From: Pegoplata infirma
Taxonomy: Eukaryota; Arthropoda; Insecta; Diptera; Anthomyiidae
Assembly (NCBI GenBank): GCA_963921195.1
Contig: OY992536.1
Coordinates: forward strand, 92,857,007 to 92,921,006
Direction: 5' to 3'
DNA length: 64,000 nucleotides
Every line of letters starts with the position of its first letter. Position 1 is the first letter of the stretch. The position numbers and the translations under genes were made by a program. The notes beneath the pieces are model-generated. The model was not told the origin of the DNA. It saw only the letters and a list, made by a program, of their open reading frames with translations, and searched no databases. Shown here piece after piece: positions 45,352-55,974 of the stretch.

Positions 45352-46157
45352 CCCAGCAGAAATAAATCGAGATTTTGGCGACACAGCATCTGTTTATAGC
45401 ATACCGTAGCGCATCCAAAGAGCGCTCTTAGGGATGCAGTAAAAGGAAGGGGAAAAAATTTTAATTTTTTTTTTAAGATTTTTTATATAAAACTTATAAT
45501 GTGTAATTATTTTTTGATAAAATTTCACACTTGCTTTCCTTTTTAATATTTTTAACACTTTTTGAATAAAAAAACATGAGTTTTAGACAAAGACACATGA
45601 TTTGACTGCATCATTATTGCGCATTAATCAGCGCTGCAAAGAGCGCTTCAATCATAGCATCTTTGACCGCTGTTCCCAAAAAAAATCCCATAAAAAATGT
45701 GAAAATGAAAATTTCCGATATTTTTTTGATGTTCACTTCCGATTTTTTTTTTCATTTTGTTTCACATAAATAAAGTTTTGAAAAGTAAAACGAATGAATT
45801 TTTTTGTTATATTTTTTTAAATTTTAGTTATTTGATTTCAACTTTGAATTTACAGCATCTTTATTCTGCTTAAATCAGCTCTACAAAGATACATGAATTC
45901 ACTGCATCTTTAATCTGCTTAAATCAGCGCTAAAAAGATACATGAATTTACAGCATCTTTATTCTGCTTAAATCAGCGCTCTAAAGACACGTGATTTCAG
46001 TGCATCTAAAGAGCGCTGTTTCTGTGTATCCAACTAGCGCTCTAAAGTGGGACATCGCCTTAGGGAATCATGCATGAATTCAGCGCAATTGGATGCGCTC
46101 CTTTACTCAAGTTCCCCTTCCAAAAGCTGCTGAACGTTCAGCAAAATTTCTGCTGGG
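45352..46157. mobile_element. 806-bp CCCAGCAGAAAT TIR element, AA duplication
   Basis: The left end CCCAGCAGAAAT is the exact complement of the right end ATTTCTGCTGGG. AA flanks both sides (45,350-45,351 and 46,158-46,159). The interior repeats a unit with CAGCATCTTTATTCTGCTTAAATCAGCGCT and AAAGATACATGAATT several times (45,850-46,000) and has many AGCGCT palindromes. A diverged relative is at 17,575-18,232. Confidence 0.82.
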
Positions 46158-46159
46158 AA

Positions 46160-47880
46160 GTGATATACGATGATATTGTCAAAGTAACAACCCAGGCAGA
46201 AAAATACGAACGGGAGAGCGCTGGCAAAGTACCTTTTGTGGTCGCTTGTGTGCTGGGAAAACTTTAGTACAGTTTAGTACTCTCCCAGCGTCCAAAATGA
46301 TAAAATAAGTGCTTTGCCGAGACTTTTTCTTTGGAACGGTTGGCAGTTTCTGCAACACTGTTAACATTTTTTTTGGAAATGTAAATTTTTATGTTTTTTT
46401 ACAGTCTCAGCAAAATATTCTGTAGCACACGTACATTTTTTGACTTTTTAAGTTTTTTCATGATATTGTCATAATTTTTACACTTGGTCAGTTTTCCTAT
46501 GAATATAACTGTTCTTCCAAATAGAAAAAAATACAAAAATAGCAAATGTAATTACACTTGTATGTAAAAAAAAAATATTAAAAATTAAATTAAAATAAAC
46601 GTTTTTATGTAAAATTATTTATTTTAACAAATTCCCGGATTTCCCGGGAAAGATTAAAAAAATTCACGGGAATTCACGTCAGTGTTTTCGCGGGAATTCC
46701 CGGGAAATCTAACCCGAAAATTCCCGGACCCCAAAACACTACTTTTCACTAAAAATGCACAAGGAACGGCCGAAAAAAATATGCGGGAAAATATAAAATT
46801 CTCCCGCTTGGTAACCTTGGACCTGTAGGGCAATGTCTTTTGATACCTTTTTTGACTTTAAAATAGGAAAGTCTTTTAATATGGTATTTTAGCTTATATA
46901 TTCCAAACAAAATTTTTGCAGATTAATCGCGTTTTTTTACTTATTTAAGTTTTTTTGTCAAAAAAAAAAAAACGCTGAAAAGAACATTTGAAAACAAGGC
47001 ATTTTTGGAGCCCCTTTAGTTAGTCGAGATATGGGCTGGGTATATTGAAAAAATGATGAGGGAAAAAAATAATGAGAGTTGGTCTTAGATTTCACCCTCC
47101 AGGAGCCAGCTTGGAACCGGTAGGAGCTGATTCCATAAAAAATAAGAAAAAATGTATAGGGACTTTCTTATGAGTTAAAGATAGAGGGTAGATATATTCT
47201 ATGAAATTTTTGTGGTTGAATAACTATTTTGGGACGTCAAACTTTTGACATCTCTAGGGGCACCCTTAGAGCAGGGGGCACCCTTAGAGCTGTGAGAGCA
47301 GGTTTTGTAAAAATGACATTCTGTATGGAGCCCCATATAATTGTTTATTAATTGAGCACAAAAACGATTTTAGATTGAGAAATTTATAAAAAAAGTTAAT
47401 ACTAATCTCTAAAATTTCATTGGTGAATATTTTTAAACTCGTGCCGGCAAGGGTTAACCCTGTCCAAAAAAAAAATTATTTTATAACTGAGTAAAAATGG
47501 TCCAAAACAACCATTAGAAAAAGAATGTAGGATAATTTTGAATTAAATATTGCTTAAATTGGACAACAATTTTGATAAAAACACATTTTCTTGAAATCCG
47601 GTAAATTAAAATTGCTGCATAGGCTAACAGGACGACAAAATTTAACACAACATTTAACCCAATAATCCATGGGATGTATTCAATGAAATTCAATAGATAA
47701 ACTAATACATTTTGAGATTTTGTTTCATTAAATTTTGAAAATTCTAAAATTTTGAAATTTCATGCTAAAAATATGTGTTTTTGGGTCTCACGTTTGGGTG
47801 GGTTATCGATATACGACTAACTTCAAAATTGTAATCTAAACATTTTTAAATTAATGCAATACAAAAAAAAATTTTTTGTT
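46160..47880. repeat. Dispersed repeat fragments and unassigned sequence
   Basis: 46,165-46,200 resembles the left flank of 45,352 (GATATTGTCAAAGTAACAACCCAG). 46,300-46,352 matches 28,830-28,890. 46,630-46,800 is rich in TTCCCGGGAA palindromes. 47,060-47,300 relates to 29.9-30.25 kb. 47,500-47,780 shares words with the 23.2-25.4 kb foldback arms (ATGTATTCAATGAAATT). No gene is supported. Confidence 0.5.
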
Positions 47881-48170
47881 TTTATACCCTCCACTCTAGT
47901 GATAGAGGGTATATATAAGTTTGTCATTCCGTTTGTAACTCATCGAAATATCGGTCTGGGACCCCATAAAGTATATATATTCATGATCCCCGATCGATTT
48001 TAAGACATTCTAGCGATGTCCGTCTGTCTGTGGAAATGGTGATCACGGCCAAAATATTACACGGAGATGACTGAAACTTAACATGTTTATTGGAAGTTCT
48101 CCTGAAAAGTTTGGTATTGCATTTGAGCGATATCGGTTCAGCGGTTCAAAAGTTATGAACGAAAATGTAA
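47881..48170 (+). repeat. Calyptrate-type repeat copy A, left part
   Basis: It starts TTTATACCCTCCACTCTAGTGATAGAGGGTATATA and runs to GAACGAAAATGTAA, where the Jockey-like element enters. The sequence parallels copy B (52,669-52,966). The inverted start and end of the full repeat (TATACCCTCCAC / GTGGAGGGTAT) suggest a TIR transposon origin. Confidence 0.85.
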
Positions 48171-49504
48171 TTGAAAAACCAGGAACTAGTAAACAAGCGG
48201 CAATACAGACTGGTATAGACCGCTATTTTAAATTCAAAAGAGTCCGTAGCCCACAAAAAAATAATAACAATAGTGAAACAAAAAAACAGAAAGTTCATAA
48301 TAGTAACACTAATAATGATAACACTAATCCCTTAAATAACAATCGTTTTTCAGTTCTGGATGAACCAGATACTGATTTACAAGATCCGAGTAGTACCCGT
48401 AAAGAGGCAAAACCTCCACCAATATTCCTTCGTGAGCGTAGCTCCAACCAATTGGTGTCCAATTTTACGAAACTAATTGGGAATAATACATTTCATATTA
48501 TTCCAATTAGAAAAGGTAACATACACGAGACGAAAATACAGGTCTACACTGAGAAGAACTATAGGGAAATAACCAAGTTCTTGCACGAAAATAATAGAAG
48601 CTATTATACATACCAGTTGAAAAGTAGCAAAGGGTTAATTGTGGTATTTAAGGGTATAGAATCCAGTGTAGAACCTAATGAAATTAAGGAGGCTCTTGAA
48701 GAAAAGGGCTATAAAGTGAAAGTTGTAGTAAACATTTTTAACAGAGCAAAAGTTCCTCAACCAATGTTTCGAGTTGAGCTGGAGCCTGAATCCAAAAAGC
48801 TAAAAAAGAATGAAATTCATCCCATCTACTCGGAACGATACCTTCTGCATCGTAGAGTTTCAGTAGAAGAACCGCTTAAACGAAGTGGTCCAGTTCAATG
48901 CTCAAACTGTCAAGAGTATGGACACACAAGAACCTATTGTACCTTAAGCACAGTTTGTCCTGTATGTGGCGATTTACACTCTTCATCAGAGTGTACCGTG
49001 ATTAAAAATGGCGGAGGTGAAAAAAAATGTAGTAATTGCGGAAATAATCACTCTTCAAAATATCGGGGATGCCCAATTTATAAGGAACTTAAAGTAAAAC
49101 TTAAACAAAAGCAAAATCAGTCAAGAGGCCAACTATTATCATTTCAACCAACGCGTCCATCGCAAAATGCGGTAAACCCACTGGCCGTACCTAGTGCGCC
49201 GCCTTTAACTGCAATGAATCAGAGCTCAGTACCAATCGTGACTCATACTCCAGTTTCATCTGAGGCACATACTTCTATAGGTAGTGCTAGTAACACATAC
49301 GCTAATGCGTTAATAACGGGCTCTCAGCAACCCTGCAATCCCCCTAATACGGGAGGGGTGGAATCAATGTTTTTCACCCTTATGCAGTCAATGACTAATT
49401 TCATGTCTACAATGCAAAGCACAATGAATGCTTTTATGACATCCGTGCAAGGTACAATAGAGGAGCTAAAAGCGCAAAATAACACTTTGCAGGCTCTCCT
49501 ATAA
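48083..49504 (+). CDS. Jockey-like ORF1 (Gag-like, zinc knuckles), chimeric start
   Basis: The open frame is 473 codons. ORF1 proteins of Jockey-type elements bind the element RNA and form the retrotransposition particle. Three C-terminal knuckles are visible: CSNCQEYGHTRTYC (about 273-286), CPVCGDLHSSSEC and CSNCGNNHSSKYRGC. The Asn- and Lys-rich N-terminus precedes a central region with FRVELEPE. A Gln/Met-rich tail follows. The first ~29 codons (MFIGSSPEKF...NENV) come from the flanking repeat, which also reads open in copy B, so the listed start is fortuitous. The true start of the family's ORF1 is missing. ORF2 begins 8 bases after the stop. Confidence 0.85.
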   Translation: MFIGSSPEKFGIAFERYRFSGSKVMNENVIEKPGTSKQAAIQTGIDRYFKFKRVRSPQKNNNNSETKKQKVHNSNTNNDNTNPLNNNRFSVLDEPDTDLQDPSSTRKEAKPPPIFLRERSSNQLVSNFTKLIGNNTFHIIPIRKGNIHETKIQVYTEKNYREITKFLHENNRSYYTYQLKSSKGLIVVFKGIESSVEPNEIKEALEEKGYKVKVVVNIFNRAKVPQPMFRVELEPESKKLKKNEIHPIYSERYLLHRRVSVEEPLKRSGPVQCSNCQEYGHTRTYCTLSTVCPVCGDLHSSSECTVIKNGGGEKKCSNCGNNHSSKYRGCPIYKELKVKLKQKQNQSRGQLLSFQPTRPSQNAVNPLAVPSAPPLTAMNQSSVPIVTHTPVSSEAHTSIGSASNTYANALITGSQQPCNPPNTGGVESMFFTLMQSMTNFMSTMQSTMNAFMTSVQGTIEELKAQNNTLQALL

Positions 49505-52328
49505 AAAAAATAATGCGTTTGTTTAAAATATGTTTTTGGAATGCAAACGGTGTAAACCAGCACAAGGCTGAGATATCTAATTTTTTGCACAACAATAACA
49601 TCGATGTGTTATTGTTATCGGAAACCCACCTCACAAATAGATATAATTTTCAAATCCCAGGTTATACATTCCACAAAACAAATCACCCTGACGGTAAGGC
49701 TCACGGTGGTACAGGTATTTTGGTGAAAAGTAGAATTAAGCACCATGCTATGGAAACTTATTCTACAATCTACCTTCAAGCCACCTCAATACATCTTGAT
49801 TGTGTAGGAGGAGGACTAACTCTGACATCAGTTTACTGTTCTCCGCGATTTTCAGTATCTAAGATACAATTTGAAAATTTTTTCAAGACTCTTGGTAATC
49901 GCTTCCTAGCTTGTGGAGACTACAATGCGAAACACACCTATTGGGGTTCACGTCTAATAAACCCTAGGGGAAGACAGCTTTACTGTGCTCTTATTGATCG
50001 GAGAAATAGTCTGGACGTTATATCGCCTGGCAAGCCGACCTATTGGCCTTCAGATCCAGTAAAAATTCCCGATCTTATCGATTTTGGGATAATGAAACAT
50101 ATCGAGAGAAGTAAGTTATCTGCTGAGACATCATTTGATCTCAATTCAGATCATTCTCCAGTAATATTAACGTATTACGATGAACCAATTTCGGTTAAGA
50201 CACCCTGTGGACTCACTTCGTCAAAGACGAATTGGTTAAAGTATAAAAAGTACGTTAGTAGCCACATCCACATTAATCCATCTTTGGAATGTGAGGGGGA
50301 TATAGGTGAATGTGTCCAGGACTTTACGTCCATTCTGAGATCAGCAGCAGAGCACTCTTCGTCTTCCGTTACCGTTGCTTCCTCTAATCGCAATTTTTAT
50401 GTTTCTAACTCTGAAATCGAGCAACTACTAGCCATCAAAAGAAGGCTAAGAAGAGAATGGCAAAACAGTAGATCCCCTGCTGCAAAGCAGAGGCTGTCTG
50501 AAGCAACTAGAAACCTTAGAAAAGCCCTTCATTTGGAAGAGGATCGCATAAATAGCGTATATGTAGAAAGTTCATCGCATAAAAGTTCAGGGAACTATTC
50601 ACTTTGGAAAGCTACTAAAATTAAAGCACCGGTAGAGGGCGAACCACCGCTAAGAAAGCAATGTGGCAATTGGGCACGCAGTGAAGAGGAGAAAGCATAC
50701 TCATTTGCAGAACATTTAAGAACTGTATTTGAGCCAAACTTGGCAGAAAATGATTTTACACTCCCAGATCTGCCTCTGCATTTGGATCACAACTTAGGCA
50801 ATACATGGTTTTACGCCCAAGATGTTGAGACAATTATACGTACGCAGCTCAGCCCAAAGAAAGCGCCTGGGTATGACTTAGTCACACCAAACATGATAAA
50901 AAACCTACCATTTATAGCGGTTGAAGTTCTAACGAAAATATTTAATGCGATCTTGCAAATAGGTTACTTTCCGGACATATGGAAAATTTCTCAAATCAAA
51001 ATGATTCCCAAGCCTGGAAAAGATTTAACATTAACTTCGTCATACAGACCTATAAGTTTACTTCCGTGCCTATCAAAGCTGTTTGAGAAGGTTTTTCTTC
51101 AAAAGATTCTTCCAATTATCGAAAGTTCAAACAGTATTCCAGCTCATCAATTCGGCTTTCGTGAAAAGCATGGAACCATAGAGCAAGTGAACCGCATAAC
51201 TTGCGAGATTAGGAAAGCCTTTGAAGAAAAAAAATATTGTTCAGCCGTTTTTCTGGATGTCACTCAGGCTTTCGATAAAGTATGGCACGAGGGTCTTTTA
51301 TATAAGTTAAAATATCACCTACCGACTATTACACACAAACTTTTAGAGTCTTACCTTCTTAATCGCTACTTCAGGGTGAAATATCAAGAAACTACAACTT
51401 CTGATTATAAAATGAATGCAGGTGTTCCTCAAGGAAGTGTTCTCGGCCCTGTTCTTTATCTCATATTTACGTCAGACTTGCCGATATCTGAACATATTAC
51501 AACATCAACATTTGCGGATGACACTGCTTTAATAAGCACTCACTCAGACCCATATGTTGCCTCCTTGAGACTTAACAACCATCTTACAGCTGTGGAGACG
51601 TGGTTCAAGAACTGGCGGATTAAAGTAAATGAACTTAAGAGCAAGCACGTTACGTTTACACTTAGAATGGGGTCTTGTTCCCCTGTCTCATTAAATGGTG
51701 TAATTATCCCACAGTCTGAGAGTGTTACATACCTTGGTATTCACTTGGACAGACGTCTTACATGGCGAAAACACTTAGAGGCCAAGAGGCTTCATATGAA
51801 GCTAAAAGCCTGCCAACTACATTGGCTAATTAATAAGCAATCAAAGCTAAGCCTTGACTCTAAAGTCATCCTGTATAATTGTATTATAAAACCAATATGG
51901 ACTTATGGTATCCAACTGTGGGGTACAGCCAGTATGTCTAATATTGAGCTTATACAGAGGGCACAATCCAAAATTCTGAGGATCATTACGGGAGCTCCCT
52001 GGTACGTCAGAAATATCAACATTCACCAGGACTTAAATATTCCGTTTGTAAGAGAAGAGTTTATGGACATCAGAACGAAATACGTTGAAAAGCTCAGGAA
52101 CAACCCAAATACATTGGCGAGAGCCCTTACTCGAACCCAAACGCACACCAGACTGCAACGTGCTGACTTACCGCCCATTTAATTTAGAGGCCCGTTCTTC
52201 AAAATGGCTCCTAGGGAGTAACTAGTATTTAAGTTAGTTTAGTAAGATTTATACACTTATTGTTAGGCCAAGATTGGGCAGATTCAATAATCCAGATAAT
52301 AAAGTATTTAACAAAAAAAAAAAAAAAA
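48171..52328 (+). mobile_element. Jockey-clade-like non-LTR retrotransposon, slightly 5' truncated
   Basis: The element carries a zinc-knuckle ORF1, an endonuclease plus reverse transcriptase ORF2, a ~130-bp 3' UTR and a terminal A-run (from 52,312). The 10-bp direct repeat GAAAATGTAA lies at 48,161-48,170 and again at 52,329-52,338, marking the target duplication. The host repeat continues uninterrupted after it (AAGGACACCTCAA). No ATG or 5' UTR precedes the ORF1 frame inside the element, so a short 5' truncation is likely. ORF2 has no stops. Confidence 0.93.
49513..52182 (+). CDS. Jockey-like ORF2: endonuclease and reverse transcriptase
   Basis: 889 codons, the expected size for Jockey-clade ORF2. 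The N-terminal ~220 residues are an APE-type endonuclease: FWNANGVNQHK, LLLSETHL (catalytic Glu), HGGTGILVKS, ACGDYNAKH and LNSDHSPVIL. The reverse transcriptase follows from about residue 440: PKKAPGYDLVTPNM, SSYRPISLLPCLSKLFEK, HQFGFREKHGTIEQV, AVFLDVTQAFDKVWH, GVPQGSVLGPVLY and the catalytic FADD at 667-670. VTYLGIHLDRRLTW marks the thumb. No RNase H domain follows, as in Jockey and unlike I elements. The frame is uninterrupted and all catalytic motifs remain, so the enzyme could be active. Confidence 0.95.
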   Translation: MRLFKICFWNANGVNQHKAEISNFLHNNNIDVLLLSETHLTNRYNFQIPGYTFHKTNHPDGKAHGGTGILVKSRIKHHAMETYSTIYLQATSIHLDCVGGGLTLTSVYCSPRFSVSKIQFENFFKTLGNRFLACGDYNAKHTYWGSRLINPRGRQLYCALIDRRNSLDVISPGKPTYWPSDPVKIPDLIDFGIMKHIERSKLSAETSFDLNSDHSPVILTYYDEPISVKTPCGLTSSKTNWLKYKKYVSSHIHINPSLECEGDIGECVQDFTSILRSAAEHSSSSVTVASSNRNFYVSNSEIEQLLAIKRRLRREWQNSRSPAAKQRLSEATRNLRKALHLEEDRINSVYVESSSHKSSGNYSLWKATKIKAPVEGEPPLRKQCGNWARSEEEKAYSFAEHLRTVFEPNLAENDFTLPDLPLHLDHNLGNTWFYAQDVETIIRTQLSPKKAPGYDLVTPNMIKNLPFIAVEVLTKIFNAILQIGYFPDIWKISQIKMIPKPGKDLTLTSSYRPISLLPCLSKLFEKVFLQKILPIIESSNSIPAHQFGFREKHGTIEQVNRITCEIRKAFEEKKYCSAVFLDVTQAFDKVWHEGLLYKLKYHLPTITHKLLESYLLNRYFRVKYQETTTSDYKMNAGVPQGSVLGPVLYLIFTSDLPISEHITTSTFADDTALISTHSDPYVASLRLNNHLTAVETWFKNWRIKVNELKSKHVTFTLRMGSCSPVSLNGVIIPQSESVTYLGIHLDRRLTWRKHLEAKRLHMKLKACQLHWLINKQSKLSLDSKVILYNCIIKPIWTYGIQLWGTASMSNIELIQRAQSKILRIITGAPWYVRNINIHQDLNIPFVREEFMDIRTKYVEKLRNNPNTLARALTRTQTHTRLQRADLPPI

Positions 52329-52668
52329 GAAAATGTAAGGACACCTCAACAATTTTAGTACATTCAACATAACCTAAATATACAAAATGCTTTAATTCGG
52401 CTGCTGGTTGACTTATGTGAACATAATTGAACACTAATTGGTATTTAAACAAGTACCAACAAATTTTAAGACAAAAAAAGAAAAAAATCGTGGATTTTTT
52501 TTTTTTACCAAATTTTTTTTTCGTTGAAATTTTTTTTCACAAAAATTTTTTTTTTACAAAAGTGATTTTCTTTTAAATAAAGTTTTTGCAAAAATCTTTT
52601 AGAAATTGTGGAGGGTATCACTATATTCGGCAAGGCCGAATTTAACTTTTTTACTTGTTTAATATATT
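52329..52668 (+). repeat. Calyptrate-type repeat copy A, right part
   Basis: It resumes with GAAAATGTAAGGACACCTCAA and runs through ACAAAATGCTTTAATTCGGCTGC to GTGGAGGGTATCACTATATTCGG and CCGAATTTAACTTTTTTAC. Together with 47,881-48,170 it makes one complete copy split by the retrotransposon. Confidence 0.85.
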
Positions 52669-53247
52669 TTTATACCCTCCACTTAGTGATAGAGGGTACA
52701 TATAAGTTTGTCATTCCGTTTGTAACTCATCGAAATATCGGTCTAGGACCCCATAAAGTATGTATATTTATGACCAGTGATCGATTTTAAGACATTCTAG
52801 CGATGTCCGTCTGTCCGTCTGTCTGTGGAAATGGTGATCACGGCCACAATATTACACGGATATCACTGAAACTCAACATATTTATTGGAAGTTCTCCCGA
52901 GCTGTTTGGTATTGAATTCGAGCGATATCGGTTCAGCGGTTCAAAAGTTATGAACAAAAATGTAAGGACACCTCGAAAATTTTGGTACATTCAACATAAC
53001 CTAAAAATACAAAATGCTTTAAATCGGCTGCTGATTGACATATGTGAACACCGAATGGTATTTAAACAAGTACGAACATATTTCTGACAAAAAAATCGCG
53101 GATTTTTTTTTCGCAGAAATTTTTTTTCAAAATTTTTTTTTTTTCCAAAAGTGATTTCGTTTTAAATAAAGCTTTTGCAGTAATCATTTAGACATTGTGG
53201 AGGGTATCAATACATTCGGCAAGGGCGAATTTAACTTTTTTACTGGT
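52669..53247 (+). repeat. Calyptrate-type repeat copy B (complete, 579 bp)
   Basis: It begins TTATACCCTCCACTTAGTGATAGAGGGTAC and ends GTGGAGGGTATCAATACATTCGGCAAGGGCGAATTTAAC. It follows copy A in the same orientation after about 10 bases, so the two are in tandem. Both contain the CCGTCTGTCTGTGGAAATGG segment and a poly-T rich 3' portion. A 94-codon frame across it is not a gene. Confidence 0.85.
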
Positions 53248-53708
53248 TTTTAATTATTTTTAAATTTTTTCCATTTTTCAAAAATTTTGACCCTCGATGC
53301 GCGAACAGAAAATATAGACCGATTTTGATCATTTTGGTTTTAAAATGCTTGTATTATCTTGTAACAATTTTTCCGCACTATTAATAGTTGATCTGAGCAA
53401 TTTGTTGGAATACGAGCTACCCTAATGTATATTTAGTCTAAAAAATTAAAAATGCCAAGAATAAAGATATTTTCTGAATTAATCCCCACTTTACATATGT
53501 TTCAACCCACCGTGTGACGGGTGCCAAATTTGTAACAAAAAACTTTCTTGAAAAATTACCAAAAAAGCCTCGTAAAACAATTGTTTGCTACGTCCTACTT
53601 TACAAGAGTTCCTAGTAAAATTACAATTTTATTAGTAAAAAGCTTGTAAAATAACAAACAATTTACAAGCTTTTTACCAATCTAAGTATATCTATCTATA
53701 TCTATACT
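53248..53708. repeat. Intergenic with TTGTAAAATTAC repeat at 53,530-53,690
   Basis: The stretch 53,530-53,690 has the AGTAAAAAGCTTGTAAAAT words of the family at 18,640-18,960. Its continuation lies after the Helitron-like element, at 55,222-55,460. 53,693-53,710 is a short TATC microsatellite. Confidence 0.55.
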
Positions 53709-55221
53709 TCTATACTAATATTATAAAGAGGTAATGTTTTTATGTTTTTTTGTTTGTTTGTAGAAAGTAATCTCCGGAACTACTCATCCGATTTCAAAAA
53801 AGTTTTCAGCAATATTTAGAGTGTTCCTCCCGGACGGACATAGACATAAAAATCTTCAAAACTATTTAACCGATTTCAAAATTTTTTTTACCAATCTTAA
53901 AATTTAAATATCTTTGAAAATACTCATCCGATTTAAAAAATGCTTTTACCAATATTTAGAGTACTCCTCCAGAGTGGACATAGTGTAGGATTTTTCGACC
54001 ACACCCACTTCAACGCCCACTTTTGGCAAACAACTTAAAATTTAAATATCTATGAGAGTACTCATCCGATTTCAAACATTTTTTCACGAATATTTAGAGT
54101 GTTCCTCCAGGGTGGACATAGGCTAGGAATCATCGACCACGCCCACTTCTTCGCCTTCATTTTGGCCAAAAAACCTAAAATTTAAAAATCTCCTAAATTA
54201 CTCATACGATTTCCAAAATTTTTCCACCAATGCTTAGTATGGTTCTTTAGTGTGGAAATATGCTGAGTTTCATTGACTACGCCCATTTATACGCCCACTT
54301 TTGGCACGAAAAACGTAAAATTTAAATATTATAAATCCACTCATCCGATTTCAAAAATTTTATCACCAATATACATTTTGAATGGTCCTTCAATATACAT
54401 TTTGGATGGTGGACATGGGCTAGCTTTCATCAACCACACCCTTTCTACGCCCAGTTTTGCTTAAAAAAGTAAAATTTCAAAATCTCTGAAACTACTAATT
54501 CGGTTCAAAAAATGTTTTCTCCAGTATTAAGAATGGTCCCAGGGTTCATCGACGTTAAACTTTAAAATAGACGAAAAATTTTATGATATTTCAAAAATGA
54601 TTTCACTAATATTTATAAATCTCCTTCAGGGTGAGTTAGGGTAGGTTTCATTGACCGCATCCATTTTAAAGATCGCTTTGGGTCAAAAGATTATAAATTT
54701 AAAAACCTTTAAGACTACTCATCCGATTTCAAAACATTCTGAAATCGCCCTTTTTGAAAATTCCGATTTTAATGGAGCAAATAGTTGCAAAGAAGTGAAC
54801 TTTATAACCTTTTCTATCTCCTGAAATATTGGTCGTAGAAACTTGAAATGTGGGATCCATGTTATGAAACGCAATGAATTGGAATTCAATGAATTGAAGC
54901 GAATAGAACAGAGAACGAAATGGAATAGAACGGGAAACGAAATGGAATGATACGGGGAATGAAAGGATATCAATAATAACGATATAAGAGCTCGAAAATG
55001 TTTAAGAAATTGTTTTACCGGAACGAACATGAGTCCGGGCTAAACGGTGCTGTTTGAATTTTATTGTTTTAAATAGTTTTTATTTAAGACTTCAACGATA
55101 AAAATTTAATAAAATAAAGATTCTGCAGGGGATAATTTTAGAAATGGGGACTCTAATCCTGATGCTTCTTTAATTCCGTATTTATTATTACCGGTGACAA
55201 AGTTCCGGGCGGGCCTGCTAG
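53709..55221 (+). mobile_element. Helitron-like non-autonomous element with ~140-bp internal units
   Basis: The 5' end TCTATACTAATATTATAAAG and the 3' end CCGGGCGGGCCTGCTAG (CTAG terminus followed by T, GC-rich hairpin-prone sequence before it) fit insect Helitrons, which have 5'-TC and CTRR-3' ends and no target duplication. The interior is about eight degenerate units of roughly 140 bp, each starting ACTCATCCGATTTCAAAA and containing AATATTTAGAGT, GGTGGACATAGG and CGCCCACTTTTGGC (starts near 53,783, 53,925, 54,059, 54,200, 54,339, 54,492 and 54,717). No Rep/helicase ORF. Confidence 0.65.
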
Positions 55222-55974
55222 TAAAATTCTAAATTTACAACTTTTTAGACGCGATAAAAATCACAAGGGCTTCTCGTGACTTTACTAGATTTTGTGCTAC
55301 CTCCTATTTTACGAGAATTTCTAGTAAAAAGTACGAGTTTTTTTTTGTAATTTTACAAGTTTTTAATAATAAAATTGTAAAGTTACAACTTTTTTGATGC
55401 GATAACTCTTACAAGAAATTCTCGTGACTTAATTAGATTTTTTTTTTGTAAAATTATCTTGGAAATTTCTACATTTACGAAAAAATTTATAAAATTACAA
55501 AGAAAACTTTAAATTTTGATCGAATTTTTTTTTGTGAAAAAAAAAACAAGGAAAACTGTCAAATATTAAAAAAATAGAATTAGTAATGTTCTAGTAATTT
55601 GAGTGTATTTCTAGCAGAATAAAAATTTTTCCGGACATTTGTAAAAATCAAAAGTATAGGAAAAATGGCATTGGACCATGATCGAATTTAAGAATTCCAA
55701 ATTTTTTAAAGAAATTAAATTTTAATCACTTTCCTTTTAAGTTGAGAGTATGTCTTTTTATTTCAAATTCTACATAATTGTTTTATAATTGTATAATTCA
55801 TTAAAAATAATTAATCTAAAATAATTTAAAAATAACTTAGCAAAGTGCATATCAAATGCTACCAGGAAAAACTAAAAATAATAAAAAAAACTAATGCAAT
55901 AATAAGTACCATTAAATTGAGTTGATTTAGTTTTACTAAACTATAAATTAAAACTAATTGGGACTTTTGTAGTA
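55222..55974. repeat. TTGTAAAATTAC repeat (to 55,460), then unassigned AT-rich DNA
   Basis: Two units (55,222-55,330 and 55,335-55,450) repeat AAATTTACAACTTTTTAGACGCGATAA or its variant and TTCTCGTGACTTTACTAGATTTTG. The remainder to 55,974 has no recognised feature. Confidence 0.5.

Noticed and set aside
52803..53087. 94-codon open frame sharing the start of the Jockey ORF1
   Set aside because: This is the calyptrate-type repeat copy B itself. Its similarity shows that the ORF1 start at 48,083 is repeat-derived, not that this is a gene.
54719..55030. 103-codon open frame, minus strand
   Set aside because: It lies in the terminal part of the Helitron-like element and arises from GGAATGAAATGGAATAG-type simple sequence.
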